Part shown: positions 7,188 to 15,190 of the stretch, one piece after another
Position numbering within the stretch: position 1 is the first letter of the stretch
Layout: the number at the start of each line of letters is the position of its first letter
Translations under genes and position numbers: made by a program
From: CAZFXZ01 sp964523165
Lineage (GTDB): Bacteria > Patescibacteriota > Patescibacteriia > JACRDY01
DNA: 23,817 nt
NCBI GenBank assembly: GCA_964523165.1
Contig: CAZFXZ010000010.1
Span: 1-23,817, forward strand
Direction of reading: 5' to 3'
The notes under the pieces: model-generated
The model's database searches: none
The model's input: the letters and a program-made list of their open reading frames with translations, nothing else
What the model was told of the DNA's origin: nothing

Positions 7188-8261
7188 ATGGAAAAAGCTC
7201 AACATTTTGCGGTCATATTAGCTGGTGGTGGTGGGACGCGCTTGTGGCCGGTGTCTCGACAAAAAACCCCCAAACAAATCCAGCCGTTTTTAGATGATCA
7301 GACTTTACTGCAAAAAACTTATAAACGCTTGCGAAAATTTTACAGTCCGACTCATATTTTAATTTCCACCAATCGGGCTCAGCTATCGATCATTCGCCAA
7401 CAATTACCGCGCCTGCCTTTGTGGCATTATATTTTAGAGCCGCAAAAAAAAGATACAGCCGGTGCGGTCGGCTTGATCGCTGCCGTTTTGGCTAGTCGTA
7501 ATCCTGACCATAGTTTTGTCACGATTAATTCTGATCATCATATCGTTGAGGCCCAGCCCTATTATCAAGCTCTGAAATCAATCCAACAAGCTGTAGCTCA
7601 ATATCCGGCGCAAACGGTTTTGGCTGGTGTAAAACCAACCTATCCAGAAACAGGTTATGGCTACATTGAAGTTGATTCTCGGCGCGATGGCAAATTTTAT
7701 CAGCTCAAAAGATTTGTCGAAAAACCTAGCTTAGCTATTGCCAAACGTTATGTCGCTGACAAAAAATATCTTTGGAACCCGGCTTTGTTTAGTTGGCGCT
7801 CGCAAACCCTCTTGGATTTATTGGCCCAACATTTGCCTGCCGCCTATGGACCGTTGGAAAAAATTAAACAAAGTCCGACGGTTGATAATATTGCTAAGCA
7901 GTTTTCTAAATTGCCTTCAATTTCTATCGATTATGGTTTGTTGGAAAAACTAAAAACCGCTATAGTGGTAAAGGCTGATTACCAATTTACCGATATTGGT
8001 CATTGGGAAACATTGCGTTCATCTCTGGCCGACCATCAAGACAAAAACCAAAATATCATAAAAGGTTTAGCGGTGGTTGATGATTCTCATGGCAATTTGA
8101 TTTACAATTTTTCTGATCGTTTGGTGGCCACGACCGGTTTGCAAAATATGATTGTTGTACAAACCGCTGATGCAACTTTTATTTCACCTCGCCACAAAGC
8201 TCAAAATGTTAAACAGCTAGTAAAAATTTTAAAACAACAAGGCCTAGAAAAATATTTATGA
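7188..8261 (+). CDS. manC: Mannose-1-phosphate guanylyltransferase (GDP-mannose pyrophosphorylase)
   Basis: Makes GDP-mannose from mannose-1-phosphate and GTP, supplying glycan and capsule synthesis; cytoplasmic. It is 357 residues, the nucleotidyltransferase plus a short C-terminal beta region only, without the fused phosphomannose-isomerase domain of long ManC proteins. Motifs: LAGGGGTRLWPVSR (11-24), the activating Lys29 in TPKQ, the INSDHH metal/substrate segment, GYGYIE, FVEKPS (176-181), NPALFSW, SIDYGLLEK, and TDIGHW. It sits between uppP and mltG; the stop overlaps the mltG start (ATGA, 8258-8261). The context fits an envelope-biogenesis operon. The symbol is by family similarity; other sugar-1-phosphate nucleotidyltransferases of the group are less likely given the ManC-type motif set. 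Confidence 0.9.
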   Translation: MEKAQHFAVILAGGGGTRLWPVSRQKTPKQIQPFLDDQTLLQKTYKRLRKFYSPTHILISTNRAQLSIIRQQLPRLPLWHYILEPQKKDTAGAVGLIAAVLASRNPDHSFVTINSDHHIVEAQPYYQALKSIQQAVAQYPAQTVLAGVKPTYPETGYGYIEVDSRRDGKFYQLKRFVEKPSLAIAKRYVADKKYLWNPALFSWRSQTLLDLLAQHLPAAYGPLEKIKQSPTVDNIAKQFSKLPSISIDYGLLEKLKTAIVVKADYQFTDIGHWETLRSSLADHQDKNQNIIKGLAVVDDSHGNLIYNFSDRLVATTGLQNMIVVQTADATFISPRHKAQNVKQLVKILKQQGLEKYL

Positions 8262-9268
8262 AAAAAATTATCATTCTGATTTTGTTAGTATTTGCTGGTT
8301 GTCTGATCGCTGGTGGTTATTTTGTCGCTGACGTTTTTTTGGCTGGCTCAAATAATGGTCCGGAAAAGATTTTCACCGTCGAAGAAGGTGATGGCGTAAA
8401 CCAGATCAGCCAAAATTTATTTGCCAACGACTTGATCGGCAGCCGATTAAATTTTGAAACTTATGTTTGGTTGTTGCGCCGCGAAGGTAGTATCAAAGCT
8501 GGGGATTATCGTCTGAGTCCGCAAATGAGTTTGCGCCAACTAACCAACATTTTGACTTATGGTCGGGGCACCAATGAACGCAAAGTCACCCTGGTCGAAG
8601 GGTTAAATAATCGAGAAATTGCCAAAAAATTGGCTGAAGTTTTTGCTCCTGACAATCAAGCTAAATTTATCGAAGATTTTAATTTGGCGGCTAAACAAAC
8701 CTATGCCTATGATGTTTTGTCTAGCAAGCCGTCAAATGTTGATGTCGAAGGTTACTTATTTCCCGATACTTACAATTTTTTTATCACCGCCACGCCGACG
8801 GATATGATTTCGGCTCTAATAAAAAATTTAGATGACAAGCTTGACGCTCAAATGCGAGCTGATATTGCCAAGCAGGGTCGGACAATTCACGAGGTTTTGA
8901 CGTTGGCCAGTATTATTGAAGAAGAAGTCAACACCGAGCAAGATCGTCGTTTGGTGGCTGATATTTTTTGGCGCCGACTTGATGTTGGCATGGCCTTGCA
9001 AGCTGATTCGACTGTCAATTATATCACCGGCAAAAAAACTCCAGCCGCTTCACTCACGGACTTGCAAACAGATTCTTTGTATAACACTTACAAATATCCG
9101 GGTTTGCCGCCCGGCCCGATCGCCAGCCCCGGCTTGTCGGCTATCAATGCCGCCATTTATCCTTTAGTTAATGACTATTGGTTTTTCTTGACCACGCCGG
9201 CCGGTGAAGTAATTTACAGTAAAAACTTGGCGCAACACAACGCCGCCAAACAACAACATCTCAAATAA
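8258..9268 (+). CDS. mltG: Endolytic murein transglycosylase MltG (YceG-like)
   Basis: Membrane-anchored lytic transglycosylase thought to cut nascent peptidoglycan strands and so end glycan synthesis. It is 336 residues. An N-terminal TM anchor (about 3-27) is followed by a LysM-like region (38-115, FTVEEGDGVNQIS and KAGDYRL), then the catalytic YceG domain with EGYLFPDTY (164-172), LTLASIIEEE (214-223) with catalytic Glu221 equivalent to E. coli Glu218, LQADSTVNY (247-255), and YNTYKYPGLPPGPIASPG (275-292). The end SKNLAQHNAA matches the family 'F..tl.eHN'. It starts in an ATGA overlap with manC. A Cys at position 15 sits in FAGC, a poor lipobox, so a TM anchor is preferred over lipidation. 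Confidence 0.95.
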   Translation: MKKIIILILLVFAGCLIAGGYFVADVFLAGSNNGPEKIFTVEEGDGVNQISQNLFANDLIGSRLNFETYVWLLRREGSIKAGDYRLSPQMSLRQLTNILTYGRGTNERKVTLVEGLNNREIAKKLAEVFAPDNQAKFIEDFNLAAKQTYAYDVLSSKPSNVDVEGYLFPDTYNFFITATPTDMISALIKNLDDKLDAQMRADIAKQGRTIHEVLTLASIIEEEVNTEQDRRLVADIFWRRLDVGMALQADSTVNYITGKKTPAASLTDLQTDSLYNTYKYPGLPPGPIASPGLSAINAAIYPLVNDYWFFLTTPAGEVIYSKNLAQHNAAKQQHLK

Positions 9269-9270
9269 TT

Positions 9271-9963
9271 ATGACAAACAAACCAGTCGTGATTTCTTTG
9301 GGCGGGTCGATGATTGTACCGCAAGACGGTCAAATCGACGTGAAATTTTTGCGGCAGTTTAAAAAAATTATTTTGCAACAAATTAAAGCTGGCCAACGTT
9401 TTATTATTGTGGCCGGTGGGGGACGGACGGCTAGACTGTATCAACAGTCGGCTCGACAGGTTGGTAAAGTCCAAAACGACGATTTGGATTGGTTGGGTAT
9501 TCACAGTACCAGACTCAACGCTCATTTGTTGCGGACGATCTTCAAAGATCAAGCTGAAGTAAAAATCAACGACAACCCAACTAAAGTTGAAAAATTTAGC
9601 AAAAGCGTTTTGATTGGCGCGGGTTGGAAACCCGGTTGTTCAACGGATTACGACGCGGTCTTGTTAGCCCAAAAGCATCGAGCTAATATTATTATAAATT
9701 TGTCCAATATTGATCATGTTTATGACCGTGATCCCCAGAAATATAAACATGCTAAAAAGTTAGAAAATATTTCTTGGTCAACTTATCGTAAATTGATTGG
9801 CAAAAAATGGTCGCCGGGCGCCAACTGGCCTTTTGACCCCATTGCTTCAGCTCTGGCCCAAGACGCCAAAATGTCGGTTGTGGTTATAAATGGTAAAAAT
9901 TTGGCTAATTTTTGGGCTTGCCTAAAACAACAAAAATTTATCGGTACGACAATTTCTGGCTAA
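9271..9963 (+). CDS. pyrH: UMP kinase, archaeal-type
   Basis: Amino-acid-kinase fold enzyme converting UMP to UDP in pyrimidine nucleotide synthesis. It is 230 residues. Motifs: SLGGS (9-13), AGGGRTARLY (48-57), GIHSTRLNAHLL (76-87), KPGCSTDYDAVLLA (120-133), NLSNIDHVYDRDPQK (143-157), WPFDPIAS (186-193), and GTTI near the C-terminus. The GGGxxAR, TRxNAxLL, GxxTDxxA and FDPxA set resembles archaeal UMP kinases more than the E. coli PyrH pattern. Its start is 2 bases after the mltG stop, so it ends the uppP-manC-mltG run. No Shine-Dalgarno sequence precedes it. A related carbamate or isopentenyl-phosphate kinase is less likely. Confidence 0.85.
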   Translation: MTNKPVVISLGGSMIVPQDGQIDVKFLRQFKKIILQQIKAGQRFIIVAGGGRTARLYQQSARQVGKVQNDDLDWLGIHSTRLNAHLLRTIFKDQAEVKINDNPTKVEKFSKSVLIGAGWKPGCSTDYDAVLLAQKHRANIIINLSNIDHVYDRDPQKYKHAKKLENISWSTYRKLIGKKWSPGANWPFDPIASALAQDAKMSVVVINGKNLANFWACLKQQKFIGTTISG

Positions 9964-9981
9964 TCTGACCAAAGGGCCCGC

Positions 9982-10010
9982 TTGACACTATTTTTTTATT
10001 ATGATATAGT
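9982..10010 (+). promoter_or_regulatory. Strong sigma-70-type promoter for the sigma-4/HARE gene
   Basis: TTGACA at 9982-9987, a 17-bp spacer, and TATAGT at 10005-10010 preceded by TG at 10002-10003 (extended -10). This is the closest match to the full consensus in the window. The predicted start of transcription is near 10017, leaving a leader of about 50 nt before the ATG at 10069. No clear Shine-Dalgarno sequence is seen in the leader. Confidence 0.8.
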
Positions 10011-10068
10011 CTAGGCATAACTCAACTAATGTTGTTTTTTGCCTTATTTTAGACAAAAACCTTCTGTT

Positions 10069-11226
10069 ATGTCTGACATTTCAACCACAAAAATTAACAT
10101 CCCAAATTTGCTTGAAGCTTTATTTGGCGGTTTATCACAACGCGAGCGCGATGTCGTAACGCGTCGTCATAAATTAGTCAAAGGTGCCAAAAAGCGAGAA
10201 ACTTTGGAAAAAATCGGTCAGGATTACCAAGTCACTCGTGAACGCGTGCGTCAAATTGAACGTGACGGTTTGCGTAAATTGACCAAAACCAGTCAGGACC
10301 AATCCGACATTCGTCAATCGCTACAAGATTTGGAGGCGACGATTGATAAGTTCCTCAAGATTTATGGTGGAGCCATGGAAGAAGGTCACTTGCTCGACAA
10401 AGTCGTGGGCTTCTTGGGTTTGGCCACCGATAGTGCTGAAGATGTCATTTGTCACAAAGAATCGTTGTCTTTCGTCATCGCCAATTTGTTGTCGGACAAA
10501 TTTGAAAAAGTCCAATCCGTCAATCATCGCGCCAGTTGGAAGCTCAAAGAAACGCCGTGGAATTTAGTCGAAGACGTGATTGAACAATTGGTCACTGTTT
10601 TGCAAATCAAAAACACGCCATTACAACGCGAAGAATTTTTGGCCGCTTTGCGCCAGCAAAATTTTTATAATCAATTAACTGACAAACTGGGCGGGCATAT
10701 CAATAATTTTGAACGAGATTTATTGGATTTGGACGAAGCGATCCTGGCCTATGCCAAAACCAGCAAAAAGATCAAAGAAAATATTTTTGGTCACGTTGGT
10801 TTGAGTGATTGGCCGACCATTTCACCCAAGCGCATGAAAGACAAAATTTATTTGGTCATGCAGCAAACCGGCAAGCCTTTACATTTTACCGAGATCGCTC
10901 AGGCGATTAATGACGCCGGTTTTGATCGTAAGCGCGCTTTGCCGGCCACTGTCCACAACGAATTGATCTTGGACGATCGTTATATTTTGATCGGCCGGGG
11001 TATTTATGCTCTCAAAGAATGGGGTTATGATTCTGGTACGGTGGCCGATGTTATTGTCAAAGTTTTACGCCAAGCCGGTCAGCCGTTGACTAAAGAGCAG
11101 ATTATCAGCGAAGTCAACAAACAGCGCGTCGTCAAACAAGCCACCATCAATTTGGCTTTGATGAACAAATCAATTTTCAAAAAACTCTCTAACAAAACCT
11201 ACGAGTTAGTCCAAAACGCTGGCTAA
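10069..11226 (+). CDS. Sigma-70 region 4 / HARE-HTH domain protein
   Basis: A 385-residue putative transcription factor. Residues 21-72 look like sigma-70 region 4: LSQRERDVVTRRH, then ETLEKIGQDYQVTRERVRQIERDGLRKL, the classical -35-reading helix-turn-helix. There is no region 2 or 3, so it is not a complete sigma factor. The middle (80-250) is helical and unassigned. Residues 254-318 resemble a HARE-HTH winged helix as in the RNA polymerase delta subunit (KDKIYLVMQQTGKPLHFTEIAQAIND...LILDDRYILIGRGIYAL), and 322-382 looks like a second, weaker winged-helix unit. It could act with RNA polymerase as a promoter-associated regulator; that is inference. The ATG at 10069 is chosen over an upstream in-frame TTG at 10039, which adds ten non-homologous residues. 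It stands alone behind a strong promoter. Confidence 0.8.
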   Translation: MSDISTTKINIPNLLEALFGGLSQRERDVVTRRHKLVKGAKKRETLEKIGQDYQVTRERVRQIERDGLRKLTKTSQDQSDIRQSLQDLEATIDKFLKIYGGAMEEGHLLDKVVGFLGLATDSAEDVICHKESLSFVIANLLSDKFEKVQSVNHRASWKLKETPWNLVEDVIEQLVTVLQIKNTPLQREEFLAALRQQNFYNQLTDKLGGHINNFERDLLDLDEAILAYAKTSKKIKENIFGHVGLSDWPTISPKRMKDKIYLVMQQTGKPLHFTEIAQAINDAGFDRKRALPATVHNELILDDRYILIGRGIYALKEWGYDSGTVADVIVKVLRQAGQPLTKEQIISEVNKQRVVKQATINLALMNKSIFKKLSNKTYELVQNAG

Positions 11227-11242
11227 GCCAAGGTACTTGCGG

Positions 11243-11256
11243 TATAATAAGGAGGT
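11243..11256 (+). promoter_or_regulatory. -10 box overlapping a Shine-Dalgarno sequence
   Basis: TATAAT at 11243-11248 is followed at once by AAGGAGGT (11249-11256), then 11 bases to the ATG at 11268. If the TATAAT acts as a -10, transcription would start near 11255 and the mRNA would lack the Shine-Dalgarno sequence; if transcription comes from upstream, the Shine-Dalgarno is usable, although the spacing is long. The two uses are mutually exclusive. Confidence 0.5.
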
Positions 11257-11267
11257 AAAGTGCCACT

Positions 11268-12743
11268 ATGGCTACAGTCATGCATTGGCTCGCAAAAATT
11301 TTGGCAGATCTGCCAACTGACACCCCACTCGATTTTGCCTGGTATATTTTTGCTAATGGCGGTTGGGTGATTTTTGTTGTGGTCGTGTTGTTTGGTTTGC
11401 AGCCGATTTGGCTGGCTCGCGTGCGCTCTAAATATTTTGCCAAGTGGGATTGGGTGACATTGGCTATCGATGTGCCCAAGCTAAATGAACAAAGTCCCAA
11501 GGCTGTGGAAGGTGTTTTTTCAACTTTGGCCGGCACGCAAAGTTCACCAGATTTTATCGAGAAATATTTGGACGGTAAGGTCCAAGAATCTTTTAGTTTT
11601 GAAATCATCAGTATTGAAGGGGGGATTCAGTTTTTGGTCCACGTTCCAGTTCATTTTCGTGACTTGATCGAAGCGGCCATCTTTGCCCAATATCCCGAAG
11701 CTGAAATCACCGAAGTGGCCGACTATACCCAAAGTTATGATTTGTCATTTCCCGATCGTAGCAAAGGTTATGATTTGTGGGGCACGGAATTAACTTTAGC
11801 CAACAAAGATTGCTATCCGATCAACACTTACACGCATTTTGAACACGAATTATCACAAGAGTTTAAAGATCCGATGGCCGCCCTGCTCGAGGTTTTAGCC
11901 AAATTGGGCAAAGGCGAACAGCTCTGGATCCAGTTGATTGTTTCGCCATCTAATCAAGATTGGAAAGACGCCGGGGCTAAAGAAGTCAAAAAAATTATCG
12001 GCGAAAAAGTTGAAAGTAAAAAAAATATCATCGATCATTTTTCCGATTTGCCACTCAAGGCCATCGAATTTGCCGGTGAAACAATTTTGCCGACATTGTC
12101 TGAAGCCCCGGCTAAAAAAGAAGAGAAAAAAGAAAAAAATCTCATCCAGAGCATGACCGGTCGAGAAAAGGGCGTGGTTGATGCGATCCAGATGAAGATG
12201 GCTAAAATCGGTTTTAAGTGTCGGTTGCGCGTGGTGTATTTAGCTAAAAAAGAAAATTTCAGCAAAGCCCGCGGCGCGGCTCCGGTCATCGGGGCTTTGC
12301 AACAATTTACCTCGCAGGATATTAATGGTTTAAAGCCAGTCAAAAAAACCAAAACGGCCGAACCGCACCTTTTTAAAATTAGCCGCGTGTCTAAATTGAA
12401 AAATAAAATTTTACGCGGTTATCGTTTGCGCGATGCCACTAATGGGGTGGAGTATGCCACGGGATTTATTTTAAACACCGAAGAATTAGCGACGCTATGG
12501 CATTTTCCCAACATCACGGTTAAGGCCCCGATGGTCAAAAAAGTTGACGCCAAAAAATCAGAACAACCATTTTCTTTGCCAATTGAAATGGATGATGTCG
12601 AAACACGCGCCGTCATGGAAGACGAAGATGATTTTCTGGCCGGTCCCGGTACTCAAGCGGCCACGGCCAGCCTAGAAACCGACGACGAAGTGCCGGCTGT
12701 CAATCGAGCTGATGAACCGCCAACTAATTTACCCTTTGGTTAA
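11268..12743 (+). CDS. One-TM protein of a putative DNA-translocation pair (DUF8128-like)
   Basis: A 491-residue protein with one strong TM segment (about 24-46) near the N-terminus and a large soluble remainder. The order is: a compact alpha/beta region at about 60-230 (FSFEIISIEGGIQFLVHVPVHFRDLIEAAIFAQYPEAEI is its clearest part), a Lys/Glu-rich low-complexity linker near 281-292, a second alpha/beta region to about 430, and an acidic disordered tail. The strand-helix pattern and its position directly before a TraG/DUF87-like ATPase (12-base gap) recall the membrane partner genes that accompany such ATPases in Patescibacteria genomes; DUF8128 is my recollection and is not verified. Probable role: membrane anchor or partner of the ATPase. 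A SecY/FtsK partner is not supported. It has the only clear Shine-Dalgarno sequence seen on the plus strand. Confidence 0.65.
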   Translation: MATVMHWLAKILADLPTDTPLDFAWYIFANGGWVIFVVVVLFGLQPIWLARVRSKYFAKWDWVTLAIDVPKLNEQSPKAVEGVFSTLAGTQSSPDFIEKYLDGKVQESFSFEIISIEGGIQFLVHVPVHFRDLIEAAIFAQYPEAEITEVADYTQSYDLSFPDRSKGYDLWGTELTLANKDCYPINTYTHFEHELSQEFKDPMAALLEVLAKLGKGEQLWIQLIVSPSNQDWKDAGAKEVKKIIGEKVESKKNIIDHFSDLPLKAIEFAGETILPTLSEAPAKKEEKKEKNLIQSMTGREKGVVDAIQMKMAKIGFKCRLRVVYLAKKENFSKARGAAPVIGALQQFTSQDINGLKPVKKTKTAEPHLFKISRVSKLKNKILRGYRLRDATNGVEYATGFILNTEELATLWHFPNITVKAPMVKKVDAKKSEQPFSLPIEMDDVETRAVMEDEDDFLAGPGTQAATASLETDDEVPAVNRADEPPTNLPFG

Positions 12744-12755
12744 TCAAAAATAAAT

Positions 12756-14588
12756 ATGGCTCAAGGCCCCAATGACAACATCACGTTTTTTGCCAAGACT
12801 AATTTTCGCAATCAGCAACGACGTTTTGGTATCAAAGTTGACGATCGTCGCCGACACATGTATGTGATTGGTAAAACCGGTATGGGTAAATCGGTCTTGT
12901 TAACCAACATGGCTTATCAAGACATTATCAACGGCAATGGTGTGGCCGTCATCGATCCGCACGGCGATTTGGTCGAAGATTTGCTTAACTATATTCCTAA
13001 TTATCGGGTTAACGACGTGATTTATTTCAATCCGTCCGATATTAATTTCCCGATTGCTTTTAATCCTTTAGAAAGCGTTAATCCCGAACATCGTCACTTG
13101 ATCGCTTCGGGCCTGATCGGCGTCTTTAAAAAACTCTGGGCCGATAGCTGGGGTCCACGTTTGGAATATTTATTGCGCAACGCCATTTTGGCTTTATTAG
13201 ATTATCCGGGTAGCACACTTTTGGGCGTGACGCGTATTTTGGTCGATAAAGATTTTAGGGAAAAAGTCGTGGCCAAAATCCAAGACCCGGTAGTCAAAAT
13301 GTTTTGGACTCAAGAATATACCAAATATTCGGCCCAATTTCAGGTTGAAGCCATTTCACCTATCCAAAACAAAGTCGGTCAGTTTTTGTCCAACTTCTTG
13401 ATTCGCAACATCGTCGGTCAAGTCAAATCGACTATCGACATGCGTAAAGTCATGGATGAAGGAAAAATTTTGTTACTCAACTTATCAAAAGGTCGCATCG
13501 GTGAAGACACTTCGCAACTTTTGGGCGCCATGATGATCACCAAAATTCAATTAGCGGCCATGAGTCGAGTCGACATCCCCGAGACGGAACGGCGCGACTT
13601 TTATTTGTACGTCGATGAATTTCAAAACTTCGCCACCGAATCTTTTGCCAATATTTTGTCGGAAGCTCGTAAGTATCATCTTAACTTAATTATTGCTCAT
13701 CAATATGTTGAGCAACTGGGCGATGAAGTCAAAGCAGCCGTCTTTGGTAACGTCGGGACGTTGATTTGTTTTCGCGTCGGCTCGGTCGACGCCGAAGAGT
13801 TGGTCAAAGAATTCACGCCGCGTTTTACCGAAGAAGATTTGGTCAACTTAACAAAGTTTAATATTTATCTGCGTTTAATGATCGATGGTGTGGCCTCTGA
13901 TCCATTTTCGGCCACGACCTTACCGCCGTTGTTTAGTGATGCTGATAAAAACACCGGCAATCTCGAAAAAGTTATCGCCGTATCACGGGAGCGCTATGCC
14001 AATACGCGCGAAGAAGTTGAAGATAAAATTATGCGCTGGACGGGTATGGCCGAAAGTATGGCCCAAGATCAAGATAAGCCCGTTATGCGTCGCTATGAAG
14101 ATGATCGTCCGAAAACAAATAATCGTCCAACGCCTCGCGGTAATACTTACGTGGCCCCCGTGGCGACACCTAAACCGGTAGTTGCCGAGCCCGAGACGGT
14201 CAACAGTCGCGTCAAAAAGTTGACCAACCCCAAGAACTCTCAGCGGCCCTACGAAACAATTTGTGATAATTGTGGGGCGACCACGCATATTTCTTTTATC
14301 CCTGATCCGACACGACCGATTTATTGTAAAAACTGTATGAAAAAAAGCCGGGCCGCCGGTCAAAATCCGACTCGTTTGCCGGTCAAAAACCCCGGTCAGG
14401 GTCAAGTTGTCCAAGGCCTGAGTGAAGCCGGGCCGGTCTTGGCAGAAAAAGTCATTTCTTTAGGTGAAATTAATAAACAAAAACCAGTGACTTTTCGCGG
14501 TAAGGGCGAAGAAAATGCTAAACCAGCAGTTGATGAAACACCGACGTCTAAAACCGTGACGCCGGGTCAAGTGATTCGTTTTGATTAA
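12756..14588 (+). CDS. TraG/TraD/DUF87-type DNA-translocating ATPase with zinc ribbon
   Basis: A 610-residue RecA/HerA-FtsK-superfamily ATPase related to conjugative coupling proteins. Walker A GKTGMGKS is at 39-46, then VAVIDPHGDLVEDLL (63-77), a signature strand of this family, and Walker B DFYLYVDEFQNF at 281-292, followed by SEARKYHLNLIIAHQ (302-316, TraM-recognition/sensor region). The C-terminal third (410-610) is low complexity except for a zinc ribbon with CxxC pairs Cys503/Cys506 and Cys524/Cys527 and the spacing motif 'FIPDPTRPIYC'. There is no TM segment in the protein, so the upstream one-TM protein likely tethers it to the membrane. Probable role: moving DNA across the envelope (transfer or uptake); the substrate is not shown by the sequence. 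It is followed after 11 bases by a small membrane protein. Confidence 0.85.
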   Translation: MAQGPNDNITFFAKTNFRNQQRRFGIKVDDRRRHMYVIGKTGMGKSVLLTNMAYQDIINGNGVAVIDPHGDLVEDLLNYIPNYRVNDVIYFNPSDINFPIAFNPLESVNPEHRHLIASGLIGVFKKLWADSWGPRLEYLLRNAILALLDYPGSTLLGVTRILVDKDFREKVVAKIQDPVVKMFWTQEYTKYSAQFQVEAISPIQNKVGQFLSNFLIRNIVGQVKSTIDMRKVMDEGKILLLNLSKGRIGEDTSQLLGAMMITKIQLAAMSRVDIPETERRDFYLYVDEFQNFATESFANILSEARKYHLNLIIAHQYVEQLGDEVKAAVFGNVGTLICFRVGSVDAEELVKEFTPRFTEEDLVNLTKFNIYLRLMIDGVASDPFSATTLPPLFSDADKNTGNLEKVIAVSRERYANTREEVEDKIMRWTGMAESMAQDQDKPVMRRYEDDRPKTNNRPTPRGNTYVAPVATPKPVVAEPETVNSRVKKLTNPKNSQRPYETICDNCGATTHISFIPDPTRPIYCKNCMKKSRAAGQNPTRLPVKNPGQGQVVQGLSEAGPVLAEKVISLGEINKQKPVTFRGKGEENAKPAVDETPTSKTVTPGQVIRFD

Positions 14589-14599
14589 TAAATTTTGTT

Positions 14600-15073
14600 A
14601 TGTTAAAAAAAATCGCTTTTAAGTGGCGCGTGACTTTGGCAATTTTATTTCATTTTTTGGTCATGCATGCCATCGTCAGTATGGATTTTTTATTTCATAA
14701 AAAATATTATTTTGATCCGCTTTATAACAATGTTTGGAGTAAAATCATGATGCCCCAACCGGGTTTCCCGCCCTTGGAATTTTTCTTGGCTTCTAAAGCG
14801 ATGAGTTTGGTGGTGGCGACAATTTTAGTCATCGGCTTTTTAATGGTCAGAAAATCTTTTCAGCAAGACAGTTCGTTAGCACAAGGGGCCTTATACGGCG
14901 GTTTTGTTTTTTGTGTCGGAATTATTCCGACATTAGTCTGGCTGTTGTTGTTCGTAAATTTGCCTTTTGGGTTATTACTTGGTTGGTCGGTAGAACATTT
15001 GGTCGGTTTAATCATCGCCAGTTCGGTCACCGGTTGGCTAGTCTATCATCCCCAGCCTTTAAAAATTGCTTAG
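14600..15073 (+). CDS. Four-TM hypothetical membrane protein
   Basis: A 157-residue integral membrane protein of no recognised family. Hydrophobic segments lie near 11-29, 64-82, 96-118 and 121-145, with a basic N-terminus (MLKKIAFKWR) that suggests a cytoplasmic start. Between TM1 and TM2 is an aromatic-rich loop (about 30-62) with proline. There are no charged residues in the membrane segments that would suggest a transporter, and no catalytic motif. It begins 11 bases after the ATPase and is likely co-transcribed with it; a terminator-like hairpin follows at 15102. The location suggests a link to the translocation pair, but that is inference from position only. Confidence 0.65.
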   Translation: MLKKIAFKWRVTLAILFHFLVMHAIVSMDFLFHKKYYFDPLYNNVWSKIMMPQPGFPPLEFFLASKAMSLVVATILVIGFLMVRKSFQQDSSLAQGALYGGFVFCVGIIPTLVWLLLFVNLPFGLLLGWSVEHLVGLIIASSVTGWLVYHPQPLKIA

Positions 15074-15101
15074 CCGATACTTGATTAATTGGCTAAAATA
15101 T

Positions 15102-15126
15102 GCCACTGTGGAAAAGTGGCCTTTTG
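15102..15126 (+). terminator. Terminator-like hairpin after the four-TM gene
   Basis: Stem GCCACT (15102-15107) / AGTGGC (15115-15120) with a 7-nt loop, followed by CTTTTG. The stem is short and the T-run only four long, so termination may be weak. It separates the ATPase unit from the two-component operon. Confidence 0.5.
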
Positions 15127-15127
15127 A

Positions 15128-15149
15128 GTTTAGATTTAGTTTAGATTTA
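15128..15149 (+). promoter_or_regulatory. Perfect tandem 11-bp repeat, likely OmpR-family operator
   Basis: GTTTAGATTTA occurs twice with no gap (15128-15138 and 15139-15149), 41 bases before the response-regulator ATG. An inverted copy of the core (TCTAAAC) follows at 15169-15175. Direct repeats with an 11-bp period are the usual binding architecture of OmpR/PhoB-type dimers, so this is a good candidate for autoregulation by the downstream regulator. No clear -35 is seen, which fits an activator-dependent promoter. Confidence 0.6.
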
Positions 15150-15190
15150 ATCTGTCATGGTTTAACTATCTAAACTCTAATTAAATTTTT

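Noticed and set aside
11220..11230. TGGCTAAGCCA inverted repeat after the sigma-4/HARE gene
   Set aside because: The arms are only 5 bp and there is no T-run, so it is not a convincing terminator or operator.
13983..14414. Open frame of 143 codons on the minus strand inside the ATPase gene
   Set aside because: It lies entirely within a well-supported coding region in a low-complexity stretch and has no recognisable domain.
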